Source: Ulva prolifera (taxonomy: Eukaryota > Chlorophyta > Ulvophyceae > Ulvales > Ulvaceae). From it: a stretch of DNA of 64,000 nt. Below the pieces are notes generated by a model. That model was given only the letters and a program-made list of their open reading frames with translations, did no database searches and was not told where the DNA came from. Positions 1 through 10,981 of the stretch are shown in pieces. Numbering within the stretch: the first letter of the stretch is position 1; each line of letters begins with the position of its first letter. The stretch covers positions 7,735,836 through 7,799,835 of the forward strand of contig CM041198.1 of the NCBI GenBank assembly GCA_023078555.1, in the 5' to 3' direction. A program made the translations under genes and the position numbers.

Positions 1-3000
1 GGTGAGAGTGTGTTTGTGATTCCGCTGGGGAGCGAGTCGAAGTCGGCAGAGGCTGATGGCGATGCCGCTGCTGCCGAGATGAGGTGTGCAATCCCGAGGA
101 GAACCATTTCATGTCATGATTGCCTTTGGAGCTCTGATCGTGCTCACCCCCTAGACTAGCGGCTCCTGTACATGTCGCCCGGACCCGCAGTTGCCAGCAC
201 CCTGACCCGGCGCAGTATGTGAACAGCCCACATCAGAAATGACACGTGTTTGCCATTCCTGTGTACACGGAGAGATTTGCGCCGCCGCACACATCTCTGA
301 GGGACGACAAGCAGTGAGTGAAAGCACCTAGACATCTGCGCATGGTGCCCGCGAGGCCGACCCCCTGCTGCCGTGCAGGCCGGACGCCGCATGCATGCGC
401 CTCCGCGACGCCTGCATCGACCTGTACGACCCCCGGCTCTTGGCGCTCTTCTGCAGCAATCCCAACGCGAGGATGGCGACCTCCTCAGGTTCCGATCACA
501 GCCGAGATTCGCCGGGCTCTGCTGCTCCAGCACACGCTGGGCTGCCATGGCACGGCCTCCACCACATCGTCTGCGACCAACGCCAATCGCTACCATCTCG
601 ATCTGCCATGGGCTCACACACAGCTGCAGATGGAGACGACCCTTTAGCTAGTGCCATGGAAGAAGGCGGGGGTGGCGCGGCAAGCAGCAACGGCGCAGCT
701 GCAGCGGAGGCTGCTGCGATCGAGGCCGCAGCGGCGGCTGCAATGCATGCACTGCCGTCGGCGGCTGCGACGGCAGCGCTTGAGCACCTGCGGCAGGCTC
801 CGCGAATCGCGGAGGCCAAGGTGCAAGGCACGGTGCTTGACCTCGCCGCAGAGGGCGTGAAGTTCGCGTTTGCGGGGCCCAGTGAAGCTGCGGAGCAGCC
901 GCTGACCGCCGGAGGGCCCCCCTTCTTACAGTCCATTCAGCAGCACGCTCTTGCCGCAGAGGTCGGCGGAGGAGATGATGCGGAACAGGTTGATCAACGT
1001 CATGATGCATTGACGGAAGAGGAGGAGGCGGGCGGGGGGGCGCCGGCGGCGGCAGCTGCTGCGAAAGGCGTAGATGTTGATCTGGCGCGCATCGCGGACC
1101 TCTCCGAGATCATGGTGGCAAAGAAGGAGGCGGAGGACGCGGCGGCGCTGGAGCAGTCATGGGATCCGCAACGGGCGAAGCAGAAGATGCAGATGCGCTT
1201 CCAGACATACCTCGAGGTTTGTGCCGTGGCCCTGGTGAACTCTGCCGAGATTTCTTTGTTTTGCTTTTGTCCGCGGGACCTTTCGCATGCACCTGTCTGC
1301 TGCGCTGCATTGGCCTGATTGCAGGTGGACATGCGTGCATGTGATGTGCGGAGGCCAATCAGGTTGGTGTAAGGGGATCACAGCCAGATTTCGGCCGGTC
1401 TATGGCTAAACTTTGAAGGCGTTGGTTGCACCTCGTTGACCTGCATGCATGCACACTGCCAGGACACAGAAACATTTATGCGAGAATGTCTCCGCGGGGA
1501 TTTCGCCAGCGCCCGCAAAGCCCATCACTGCTGACGACTGCCGACTCTATGCTGACTGTAGACAGCTGACTGTCGACGTCAGCTGACTGTACATGGCCGA
1601 ATGTGCAGAAGTATGCGGCGACACTGAATAGCACGGTCAAGCCAACGCCCCGGCAGCAGCTGATGCTGGAGGCGCCGGCGGCGGTGTGTGCGGCGCAGGC
1701 GACGGCGACTCCGGTCAAGCAAAAGGCCAGCGGCGGTAAGCGTAAGAATCCCAAGCCGGGGCAGGGCGTGCTAGGGGGCCGGAAGATCAAGGCTGACGCG
1801 GTGCGCGAGACAGAGGCGCGGTGCCGGCGGGCGGGCCGGGAGAAAGTGCGGAGCTGGATCCGAGCTGCCGGTGTTGACCATGCGATCAAAGGCATGTCCT
1901 TCACAAGCCTGCCCTGCGCCTTGCTCTACAGATTGGTGTTGCAGAGGGACATCACCGGTGACCGGCCTTGCAACTCAAAGGCTCGCACAACTTTTGCCAG
2001 CAGGAACACTGCTGCTGCTTCTCGTCAGCATGCTCGCAATCACCATCAACTTTGCAGCATTCAGGAGTGCGTGCTCACGAGGGAATGAGCGTACGCCTGC
2101 CGATGTGACCTCCGCAAGTGCCGGGCTTTTCTGCGGCTGTTTGGAAGCTGTAAACTCGCCATGGATTCGAATCGCAGGGGGCCACGCCAGCACTTCTGAA
2201 ATGTAAACCATAATGATCGACTGTCAGATCATGCTCACAATGGCAACACGGGCCCATGCTGCAGGCTCGGAGGCGGCGGCGTTTGCCGCGACGGTGGCCC
2301 TGCTGCGCCACGAGAGCAGCCTGCAGGAAATCTGCTCTGCCGGCAGGACCCGCGACGCAATTGCCGAAATCGAGTTCTACACCGCGTTGCTGCAGTGCCA
2401 GGCCCGGCTCGCACGCCTCGCCGCGCCCCTGGCCGACGCGGCCCCGGAATCGGCTCACGACTCCGCCCCCGAAGCCGTCGACGTCTACACGACCGTCCGC
2501 TACATGGAACATGCATGCGTGCCGGCACTTCCAGCGGCGCTGGAGGCGGCGGAGCTGCAACCAGAAACTCTCGCGCGCGTGCCGGAGCTGATGGTGGGGG
2601 CGCTCCGCGCGGCCGGGCTGGACGCGCTTGCGGCGCGGCTGCACGCCGCGCTCGCCGTGGCGGCGCCGGTGCGGCGGCTGCAGGAGATGCTGGAGGCGGC
2701 TGCGGCGGAGAAGCGGGCGGTGGCGGAGGTGCGGGCGGCGGCGAAGGCGCTGCGGAAGTGGCGGGGCGGTGAGGGTGGGGGTGGGGAGGGGGCGGAGGCG
2801 GAGGCGGTGGAGTGGCAGCTGCGGTGTGCTGGGGCGCACTTGACGCGGACGGTTGATGCGGAAACGGACAGCCGGGTGGAGTTCGTTCCGGACCGCTGGC
2901 AGGTGCGCTTGATGTCAGATCACACCCTCAATCAGCACTGGCGTACATGTACACCCTGCATCCCACTGTTGAGGTAAAGTACATCTGGATTTACTGAGCC

Positions 3001-6000
3001 GTATCCTTGAGAGGACATTGACGACTCCGAATGAACGGCCCACATGCCAAAAGGGTCAACCACTCTGCATCTTTTCAACTTGTGTGCACCTGATCCTGTC
3101 CCTCTGAAGTCAATCCTGAAGCTCTACCGTGCCATACAACAGCGCACGCTCGTGTGATTGTGCTTTGAATCCTCTCACGGCGCCTCTGTAAATGCAGCTT
3201 GCAATGCTCGACGCCGTTGACGCCCGCAAGAGCCTGCTGGTTGTCGCCCCCACCTCCTCCGGCAAGACCTTTGTCTCGTACTACACCATGCACCACGTGC
3301 TCACAGCCAACCGCAGCCGCAAGGCGCGCGCCCCGCCGCAGCGTGTCGTCTTTGTGATGCCGACGAAGGCCCTGATCATCCAGACGCAGGGCGACCTGTA
3401 CAACCGGTACAAGGAGTTCATCACGAATTCAAGCGAGACGGTGTTTGCGTCGTGGTCGCGCGACTTCCGGGACCCCGGCCACATGACGGCTCAGATCCTG
3501 ATCACGGTGCCGGAGATTCTCGAGGCGATGCTGCTGTCGCCGCAGCGGGAGCACCGCGCGTGGGTTGCAACCCTCAAGTGCGTCACTTGGCTCGATATCT
3601 TGATGCAGTGTTATGTGCTACATGTACAGGTTTGGAAGCACAGGCTGCTTGGGTAAGCTTTCAGTTGATGTTAGCGATGTTAGTCTCGTCCAGGCAGCGC
3701 GTACGGCAGTGCAGGACTCTGTATCTATTGCGCCGAAACAAGAAGTTCAACAGGGCGTGTCGCGTAATGTGGGTTGCTGGGTTGGGTCGTAATGTGGGTT
3801 GCTAGGCAGCAGTTGTGAACGGTCGTCTGGGGGAAGACTCAGGTTTCCAGGTTCCCAATTTGTGCCTGCGGCAAGTGGCCCCAATGAGTGTGTGGCTATA
3901 GCAAATCGAGTCTACACGAATGATCGGCAGTGACAGTGCTGGCAAAGGCTGCTGCCTTAGCCTTGTGATTTTGTGGCAGCATGTAGACTGGCTGCAGCGA
4001 TGAGCCTGATCGCCCAGCGCTAGGAGCTGGCAAGCTCCCAGTCGGTCTGCCCAGTTGCCAAGACTGACCTGCATTCATGCCACGCACACTTGACACACAG
4101 CGGCTCCGCGCCGCGTTGTCTCTGTTTCTGTGCCACACACCACGGCCCCATGCAGGTATGTGATCGTGGACGAGGTGCACAACATCGTCGAGGTGTCCAG
4201 AGGGGCCGTGTACGAGCGCCTGCTCGCCGCACTCCGCTGCCCACTCATCGCCCTCTCCGCATCCGTCGGCGACCCACACGGCCTCCACGCCCGCATCGCG
4301 GCCATCCAGCGCCGCAAGGGCGTGCCCATGGCGCCGCTCGTGCTGCACACGCGCCGCTGGGCCGACCTCGACGTGCAGCTGTACAGCCCCTCTGCCGCGG
4401 CGCCGCCGGTGCGGCCGGGGGACGCCGCGTGGCGGCTCGGGCGGCCGTCGGAGCGCCGGGGGGGGAGCGCCGCGGCGGCTGGTGGCAACTTTGTGAGGGT
4501 GCATCCGTTGGCGCTGTATGCGACCACGCCGGGTGCGTCCCGTGGCATGGTGAACCCAACATGCTGTGACATGTGTAATGTGGGTAATCCTGTCATCATG
4601 CATGATTGTGCTGGACTTCATCTTGGCCATGGACGGCTCCTGCAGTCGGATGGCTGGGAGCCACGGCCTGCATCTCCTGCGCATGGAGTGCATGCATTGG
4701 GAACCAGCCAGTCGATCGCTCTGCGCGGCCGCATCCGTGTGATGCATTTGCTCGGGGCACTTCATGGAGGACACATGCATGCAGGACAGGACCTCGTGCG
4801 GGCGAACCAGCACTTCCGCGGCCTCGTGCTGTCTCCGGCAGAGGCACTCCAGCTGTATGAGGCCATGGCGGCATGTCTCTCGGCTGAGAGCTCCGGTGCC
4901 ACGTGCACACAATCCGAAGCGCCGCAGCCCTCCACAGCCCAGGCCACCCGTGGCGCCACGGTCGCGCCCGCGGCGTTGCCATCGGCAGTGACCGGAGCGG
5001 CACCGGCTGCGGCGGACCCTGACGACGCCCCCGCCGACATCGCCGACCTCGCGCCCGCCCGCATCTTTGCCGGGGACACTTTCCTCACGCTGGAGGCTGT
5101 GCGGCAGTGGGGTGCGGCCGTGGCGGCCCGGCTGGAGGAGCTGACTGTGCAGCGGCTCCCGTGGCTGACGCGGGCGGTGGTGGCACGTCTGGCGCGGGGG
5201 CTGTATGCGCGGGGCGGCATGGATGTAGTCGGCGGCGGAGGACTCGACGGTGGGGCCGCACTGTCTCAGTCGGAGATGTCGGAGGAGGAGAACGAGGGGA
5301 GCGACGCGGAGGGAGGGGCGGTTTCTGGGGACGAGGTGGAGGCGGCGGCACTCGGTGACGGTGCGGGCCACTGCTTGGAGGGCTGCCCTGTGAGGGGTTA
5401 TGCTGACAACAGGACGCCTTGTGCTGCCCCTTGCTGCACCGTGTACGCTTATAGGCTTATGTGACCAAAGAGATGATGGACATCTCACATCGCTCGAGTG
5501 CGGTGTATATCAATCTTCGCTGTACCTCAAGCGGCATCCAGTGCTCATTGGTGTGGACATCAGCAGCCAGCGTTTAAAGAGATGCAGGCACAGCATCAGC
5601 AGGGGTGGAGAGCAGGCAGCAGGGAGCTGCTGTGTGGGACAATGTCACAGAGGTTTAGGAGCAATGCTGTGCAGGCGACAGCGGCGCGGCGCGGCCGAGC
5701 AAAGCCAAGGCCGGCGGCGGCGCCGAGGCGCAGCGCCGTGCAGGCGAGATGCTGTACGAGCGCGGGCCGGGCGCGTACAAGCAGGTGACCAACATGCTGC
5801 TGGAGCTCGACGCCTCGGGGCAGCTGCCAGTGATCGTGTTCCACCTCGTGCGGGCAGGGTGCACGCGCCGCGCGCTCGCGGTGGCCGCCTGGCTCAAGGC
5901 GTGCCTCGCGCAGCGCGCCGGCCGCAGCTACGAGGAGCTGCTGGAGGAGCAGGAGGCGCTGCAGGAGGAGCTGCGCAAGGCGCGGAGCACGCTGGAGGAC

Positions 6001-8404
6001 GCGCGGGGAGGTGGGAAGAAGCTGGCCCCGGAGAAGGAGGAGCTGCTGCAGGTACGGTCACTCCGCACACGCCGCGACGCCATGACGCTGCACACCCGCT
6101 GATTTGTTGGGGTGTTGCACAATAGTTGTCAACATGGCTTTGTCATGTCAATGTGCCTCCATGCGCAGCACTGGCCACACTGTATGGGGACGCAGACAGT
6201 TGTGTGAGCGAGATGGGTTACACGCCAAGGGGATGCACACCATGAAACGCCACGTTGCGGGGACAAACAGCCAGAGGCTTCGACACCCCCATTCGCCGCG
6301 TGTGCGAATGAGCCTGTGGACACATCTGATGGTAATGCATGCAGACACGTGCACAACGTCCACGGCCACTCACGTGCATGCAGGACGCAGTCTCCCAGAT
6401 CGAGGCGCGCTTGCAGCCCCCTCTCAAGGCGTTCCCGACCTTCTCCTTCTGCAGCTTCGCGAACCTCACGGACGAAGCCGAGCACTTTCTCGCCGCCCTG
6501 CGCCGCTCCGATTGGGCGACCAGCGGCGACAAGAACCGCGCGCTCGTCGAGGCCCTCGACTTTGGCGTTGCCGTGCACCACGCGGGCGTCAGCATAAAGT
6601 ACCGCCGCGCGGCCGAGGTGCTGTTCCGGTGCGGCCGCGTGCGCGTGCTCTTTGCGACCGGCACGCTCGCGCAGGGCCTCAACATGCCCGCGCGGACGGT
6701 CGCGTTTGACGGCGACAGCGACTTCATGAACCCGATCTCGTACCAGCAGATGACCGGCCGCGCAGGCCGCCGCGGGTTCGACGTCGCCGGGCGCGTCGTG
6801 TTCTGCCACAGCACGCCGCAACGCGTCGCCGCGCTCGCATGTGCCGCGATTCCCCCTGCACGCGGGACGACCGCGCTCTCCGCGCCCAACACGCTGCGCG
6901 TGCTGGGCGCCCAGCTCCCCGCGCGTGACATCGCCGCGCTGCTGACGCAGCCCCTCGCGGAGCCGGTGGCCTCGGTAGCCACTCTGCTGCTCCGCGAGAC
7001 ACTGTTTCTCTGCAACGTGGTGCTGCTGCGGCAGCGGCGGCTGCTAGACGAGCACTTCCGGCCGGCGGGGTTGTGGCAGCTGGTGTCGCGCATGCATTAC
7101 CACGCGTTCTCCGCGGCGCTGTTCTTATCGGACCTGGTCGAGACGGGCGCGCTCAAGGCTGCGCTACGTGCAGTGCCGTGCGAAGCGCAGCCAGCGCGGC
7201 TGCTGGAGATCCTCGCATGCGTGTGCAACCGTATGCCGCTCCGCCACGACACGGTGGTGGACGCACGCTCGGACGCGCTGTCGGGCATGCTGCCCCCGCT
7301 GCGCACGCTGAGCCCCGGCGCCCACGCCGCGCTCTCCCACGCCAACGCGCTGACTCTGCAGACGCTGGTGGCGCACCTGCGCGACGTGGCGGTGGCGGCC
7401 GGGGGCGGCTGCGCGGCCGCGGCGCAGGCGCGGCGTGCTGCGCTGCCGTTCTCCGGGCTGGCGCTGGAGGCGTGGGGGGGGTCGGAGCGCGGCCGGGCGG
7501 CGGCGGCGGCGTGTGCGGCGGCGGCGCCGGGGTGCTCGGTCGTGCGGAGCCCCTTCTCGGCGCGGTACCGCCTCGGCGACGCGTTTGAGAGCGCGGCGGA
7601 GCTGGAGGAGGCAGTGGAGGCATCGCTACAGGTGAGCTGCATGCACTGCTAGCTATAGTACTGCTGCAAAAAAATTCTGCATGCATTTACGTTGATGTTG
7701 CGTCCTCCTGCTGCCTCACATGTACACGTGTCCTGTGTGGACAACGTCTCCTACAAAATAAGCCAACGAAAGGCCCAATCAATGACAGATGCATGTATTG
7801 TCCCCTCGGCATGCACCTTGCGGCGTGTACTCAAATGCCCCAGTACCCACGTCCGGTCATTTGGGTTTCCCCGTACACTTCCTGATCTCAGGTCCTGCGC
7901 ACGTTTCACGAGCGGCCGCTTGCTGGCGCCAAGGTGTCGCCGTGCGGGCGAATCGCCGAACCTGTTGAGCCGGAGCCTTGGGTGCTGCAGCCACCAGCCA
8001 TCTCGCGTTGTGTCCATCCTGAGGTTGTCCGTTTGTTCCCCCGGCCCCCTCCGGCATTGCAGCGTGTCCCTCTGCGTTGCTGAATCAGCGCCGCTGAGTC
8101 ACCAGAGTCTGCCGTGCAGGGCACCTCAGGCGAGATGCCGCTGCTGCCGCTCACCGTGCCGCTGAGCAGCTACGCCGTCATTTTCTACAAGGGCAGTGCG
8201 GCCCGCAGCGGCGGGGGGGGCTTCAAGGCCGCGATCGCGACATCAGGCTTCCGGGAGGATGAGGTGTACGGCATGCTGAAGGACTGGAGCATCCTGCTCG
8301 CGTGCTTTGCGGCGGCTTGCTGTGGCCGCAGCGGCGTCGGGGAGGTCGCGCAGCGGCTGTCGCACAGCTTTGGGGCGCTGTTCGAAGGTATCGGCTACGT
8401 GTGA
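1..8404 (+). CDS. DDX60-like DExH-box RNA helicase (Ski2-like), 5' partial
   Basis: Superfamily 2 helicase expected to unwind RNA with ATP, probably in the cytoplasm. Modelled exons: 1-83, 379-1216, 1609-1870, 2265-2902, 3198-3577, 4156-4532, 4785-5360, 5675-6051, 6384-7631 and 8120-8404 (stop TGA). All nine intron phases agree. About 1,660 residues follow base 379; human DDX60 is about 1,700, so little N-terminus is missing. Motifs seen: I APTSSGKT (3246-3269), II DEVH (4169-4180), III-like LSASVG (about 4250), HHAG and ATGTLAQGLNMPA (motif V, about 6575-6690), VI QMTGRAGRRG (about 6744-6777). The last exon ends in a block (SSYAVIFYKG, then GMLKDWSILL) like the DDX60 C-terminus. The first exon (1-83) rests only on phase fit, and the Ala/Glu-rich stretch 650-1080 is low complexity. 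Animal DDX60 assists innate RNA sensing; the role here is unknown. A generic Ski2/Mtr4 paralogue is the main alternative. Confidence 0.85.
2955..3110. repeat. Dispersed repeat, copy 1 (in helicase intron)
   Basis: This lies inside the helicase intron 2903-3197. It shares the ordered blocks TATCCT, AGAGGACATTGAC, an ACTCC/GTCGG block and CCACATGCC, then a TGCACCT...CCTGT block, with the copies near 8440-8560 and 9300-9440. Divergence by eye is roughly 25-35%. No terminal repeats or target duplication were recognised, so the element class is unknown. Confidence 0.45.
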
Positions 8405-8439
8405 TCATGGCGAGCAACGTTGAGCTACCTTGCAGAAAT

Positions 8440-8560
8440 TTTCCGGGCTACCGTCCAGACAGTATAGTAAAGTTGCATGAATCCGGATTTTCTTATCTGG
8501 ATCCTCAAGAGGACACTGACAATTCCAGATAAACGGGACTACATGACAAAGTAGATCTGA
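8440..8560. repeat. Dispersed repeat, copy 2
   Basis: It starts 36 bases past the helicase stop. It shares a GGATCCTCAAGAGGACACTGAC-like core and a downstream ACGGGACTACATG block with the copies at 2955-3110 and 9300-9440. It could form part of the helicase 3' UTR. Element class unknown. Confidence 0.45.
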
Positions 8561-9299
8561 ACATTTCGGGATTGGTCTCTGTGATCATGGCCGACAACCC
8601 AACACCGGTGACGTGGCGGCACTGTTGGCTCCTGCGTGCTGCTGCGCTGCCTGGCATGTCGGAACCAGTGTCCAGGGAGCCTCCATGTGGACTGCTGTCG
8701 GGGGCAGCAGCTGCGCAGTAGTTTGATACCGGCTGCTGCTGTCAGAGGGAGGTGCGGAAGTGATGCTCGTAAGGATGACCATGGGGGGGTGAACGCAGCG
8801 AAGGCCTCGATGTGAGGTGACGCGAGGTGTCTGCTGCGGATGCGCCGGTGCGCCGGCGCGGCTGCTGTGGTGCTGCCTGCTGGCTGTAGGAACACACACA
8901 GGCATTGCAGAGACGTGCATCATGCGTTGCTTTGGTGCTCTGCCATGCGATGGTCGGCCACCGCCCTTGTCGTGTCTCTGCAGAGATAGCTGACATGGTG
9001 CAGGCAGGCAGGTGTCCACCAGTGGCGTGGAGACATGTACGAGATAGGCAGCGCCAGGTGGTGCGTGTGAGGATTTCACGTCCATAGATGCAGCTTTCAG
9101 CCGCCGCCCCAAGAAAATTTGGCGGTGTCCGGACTCCCATGATGTGAGATTCAACTTAGCAGAACTCATCTCTGCGAAAGTACCTGCATTCGGTCTGCCA
9201 CAGCATGCATGCTTCGTGCTTGGCATGGCATATGCTTGCAAGCATGTATACAGAGTTGGACTCTGGACCAACGAGTTACATGCTGTGTAGACGAGGGGC

Positions 9300-9440
9300 G
9301 TATCTCTGCGTGAGATATGAAATATGTTCAGGATCTTCTTCGCCATATCCTCAAAAGACGTTGACAAGTCGGATTCGGGACCACATGCCGGGTAAACCAC
9401 CTGGAAACCCGATCATATAACTGTTTGCACCTCCACCTGT
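9300..9440. repeat. Dispersed repeat, copy 3
   Basis: It shares the order CATATCCT, AAAAGACGTTGACAAGTCGG and GGACCACATGCC, then TGCACCT...CCTGT, with copy 1. The match to copy 1 continues for about 140 bases, which argues against chance similarity of one short block. Confidence 0.45.
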
Positions 9441-10566
9441 GCTGAGCTCATGTGGCCACGCCTGCTTCGAATCCCCCAAAGCGTACGCAGAATCGAACAT
9501 TATGATCTGCCGAAGGACGGGACAGCTTGTATACGTGACGTTAGAGTTTGGTGCAACGGGGCCGTACATGCAGTATGGCGCCCAGGAAGCTCTAGACCTG
9601 GCCAAAGCGCAGCTATGGCGTTGGCATTCTCTGGGCCGATTTGCAGCTCCCTGAATCAGTAGTGCTCCATACCAACGAAGTGCACATTACGCGATGTGCC
9701 TACCGAGATTGACCAGGTTCGGCCGATCGAGGAGGCAGGTCGGCCTTGCGCCTCTCGAAAACACGACGCCATGATGGCGTGGCGTGCGGCTGACATCACC
9801 TTGGTAGCGTCGCCTTGCCCCGAGCGCCACTAGGCCTAGCTATGGCGCCTTCACGATTCGATGAGTATCGTTCAATTTGTTCGTCAGGTCGCGCAATCCC
9901 CGACCAAGATGTGAAGCCAGCAGGGCCACCACTTGGCGATGGGCCAATACAGCAAGCAGTGGCCACGTGGCATCGTGCAGATATACCTCAGCACGGGCAG
10001 GCATGCAGAGGACTGCACTGAGAGCATTTCTTTCTACAGTGATTCGCCATGGCACTCAGCTGCAATTGTGAACAAACTTCGCGGCACACGCTTTGCTGGT
10101 CTCACAGGTGACTGTGTATGCTGTAGGATGGCCAAACGACGAGCTGACAACACTGCAATTGGTTTGTGTAGTACCATGCAGGTTCCTGAAATGTGAGCCA
10201 ATCCACATTCGTCTTACACTGACATAGCCTCCAACGTGGAACAAGTACACCTCCGAAAAACAGTACACGCCGGAGCCACAACCAAATTCATGCCGGCCTC
10301 TCAACTGGCTGCACTGCAGGAAGGACCACTGTGCCACACAGGTGCGCACAGCACCAGGCACTCACCTCACCACACCATGGGCCACACCCAATCTCCACTC
10401 GCCCTCCTGGGTCTTCCCCATTCTCACCCGAAGCAGCCCTGCCTGCACAGAAACAGCTACAGCAGACCACCACTGGCCGCACTCCAGCACATAGGTGACA
10501 CAGCCTCCTTGCCCGAATGCCCATCGCGCCGCACAATCTATGTACACCCCGCCGTCCCACAAGCAT

Positions 10567-10569
<3 letters not shown>

Positions 10570-10647
<78 letters not shown>
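10570..10647. repeat. (CA)39 dinucleotide microsatellite
   Basis: An uninterrupted CA/AC tract of 78 bases. It lies about 330 bases beyond the stop codon of the minus-strand zinc-finger gene. It opens spurious Thr/His and Val/Cys reading frames on both strands, which are not genes. Confidence 0.97.
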
Positions 10648-10648
<1 letters not shown>

Positions 10649-10981
10649 GTAGATCACGCCGTGCGCCTCACAGCCGCGTACATGACACCTGGCAAAAATG
10701 GCATCGAAAGCGCGTGAGGCCGGGGAGGTGTGACCCCATATTCAACTCCAGGCCACCCCGGCTGCTGGCACCCTGCCGGCCACCCGCGCCCTGCTTCCGC
10801 AGCAACCGGGCGCAGGCCACAGCAGGGCCGCGAGCACTCACACGCGCAAATCCGTCGCCGTTAAGTACAATGCATGCACGTGGCAGCCACACAACATACA
10901 CGCCGCAGTCGCTCTCTCATCAACTCGCATCAAACACCCCGCCGGCACAACCGCCCCCCGCCCGCAGCACCTGCAGTGATC

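Larger units (their letters stand above)
8405..10981. other. Spacer between convergent helicase and zinc-finger genes
   Basis: The helicase (plus) ends at 8404 and the zinc-finger gene (minus) ends at 10982, so this is a shared 3' spacer. It contains two copies of the dispersed repeat and a long AC microsatellite. A short direct repeat (GTGATCATGGC, near 8400 and near 8580) sits between them. Several frames stay open for 60-270 codons, but none shows a recognisable domain or family motif. Confidence 0.6.

Noticed and set aside
2160-2180. tRNA T-arm-like ATTCGAATC
   Set aside because: No acceptor stem, D arm or anticodon arm can be formed around it. The same holds for TTCGAATCC near 9469.
3896-5488. 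Long open frame (530 codons) on the minus strand
   Set aside because: It lies antisense to helicase exons with strong conserved motifs. Its Arg/His/Pro-rich product is what the reverse strand of GC-rich coding DNA produces.
8585-9400. 271-codon minus-strand open frame in the spacer after the helicase
   Set aside because: No domain, no compositional periodicity and no splice partners, and it overlaps the dispersed repeat. Treated as chance.
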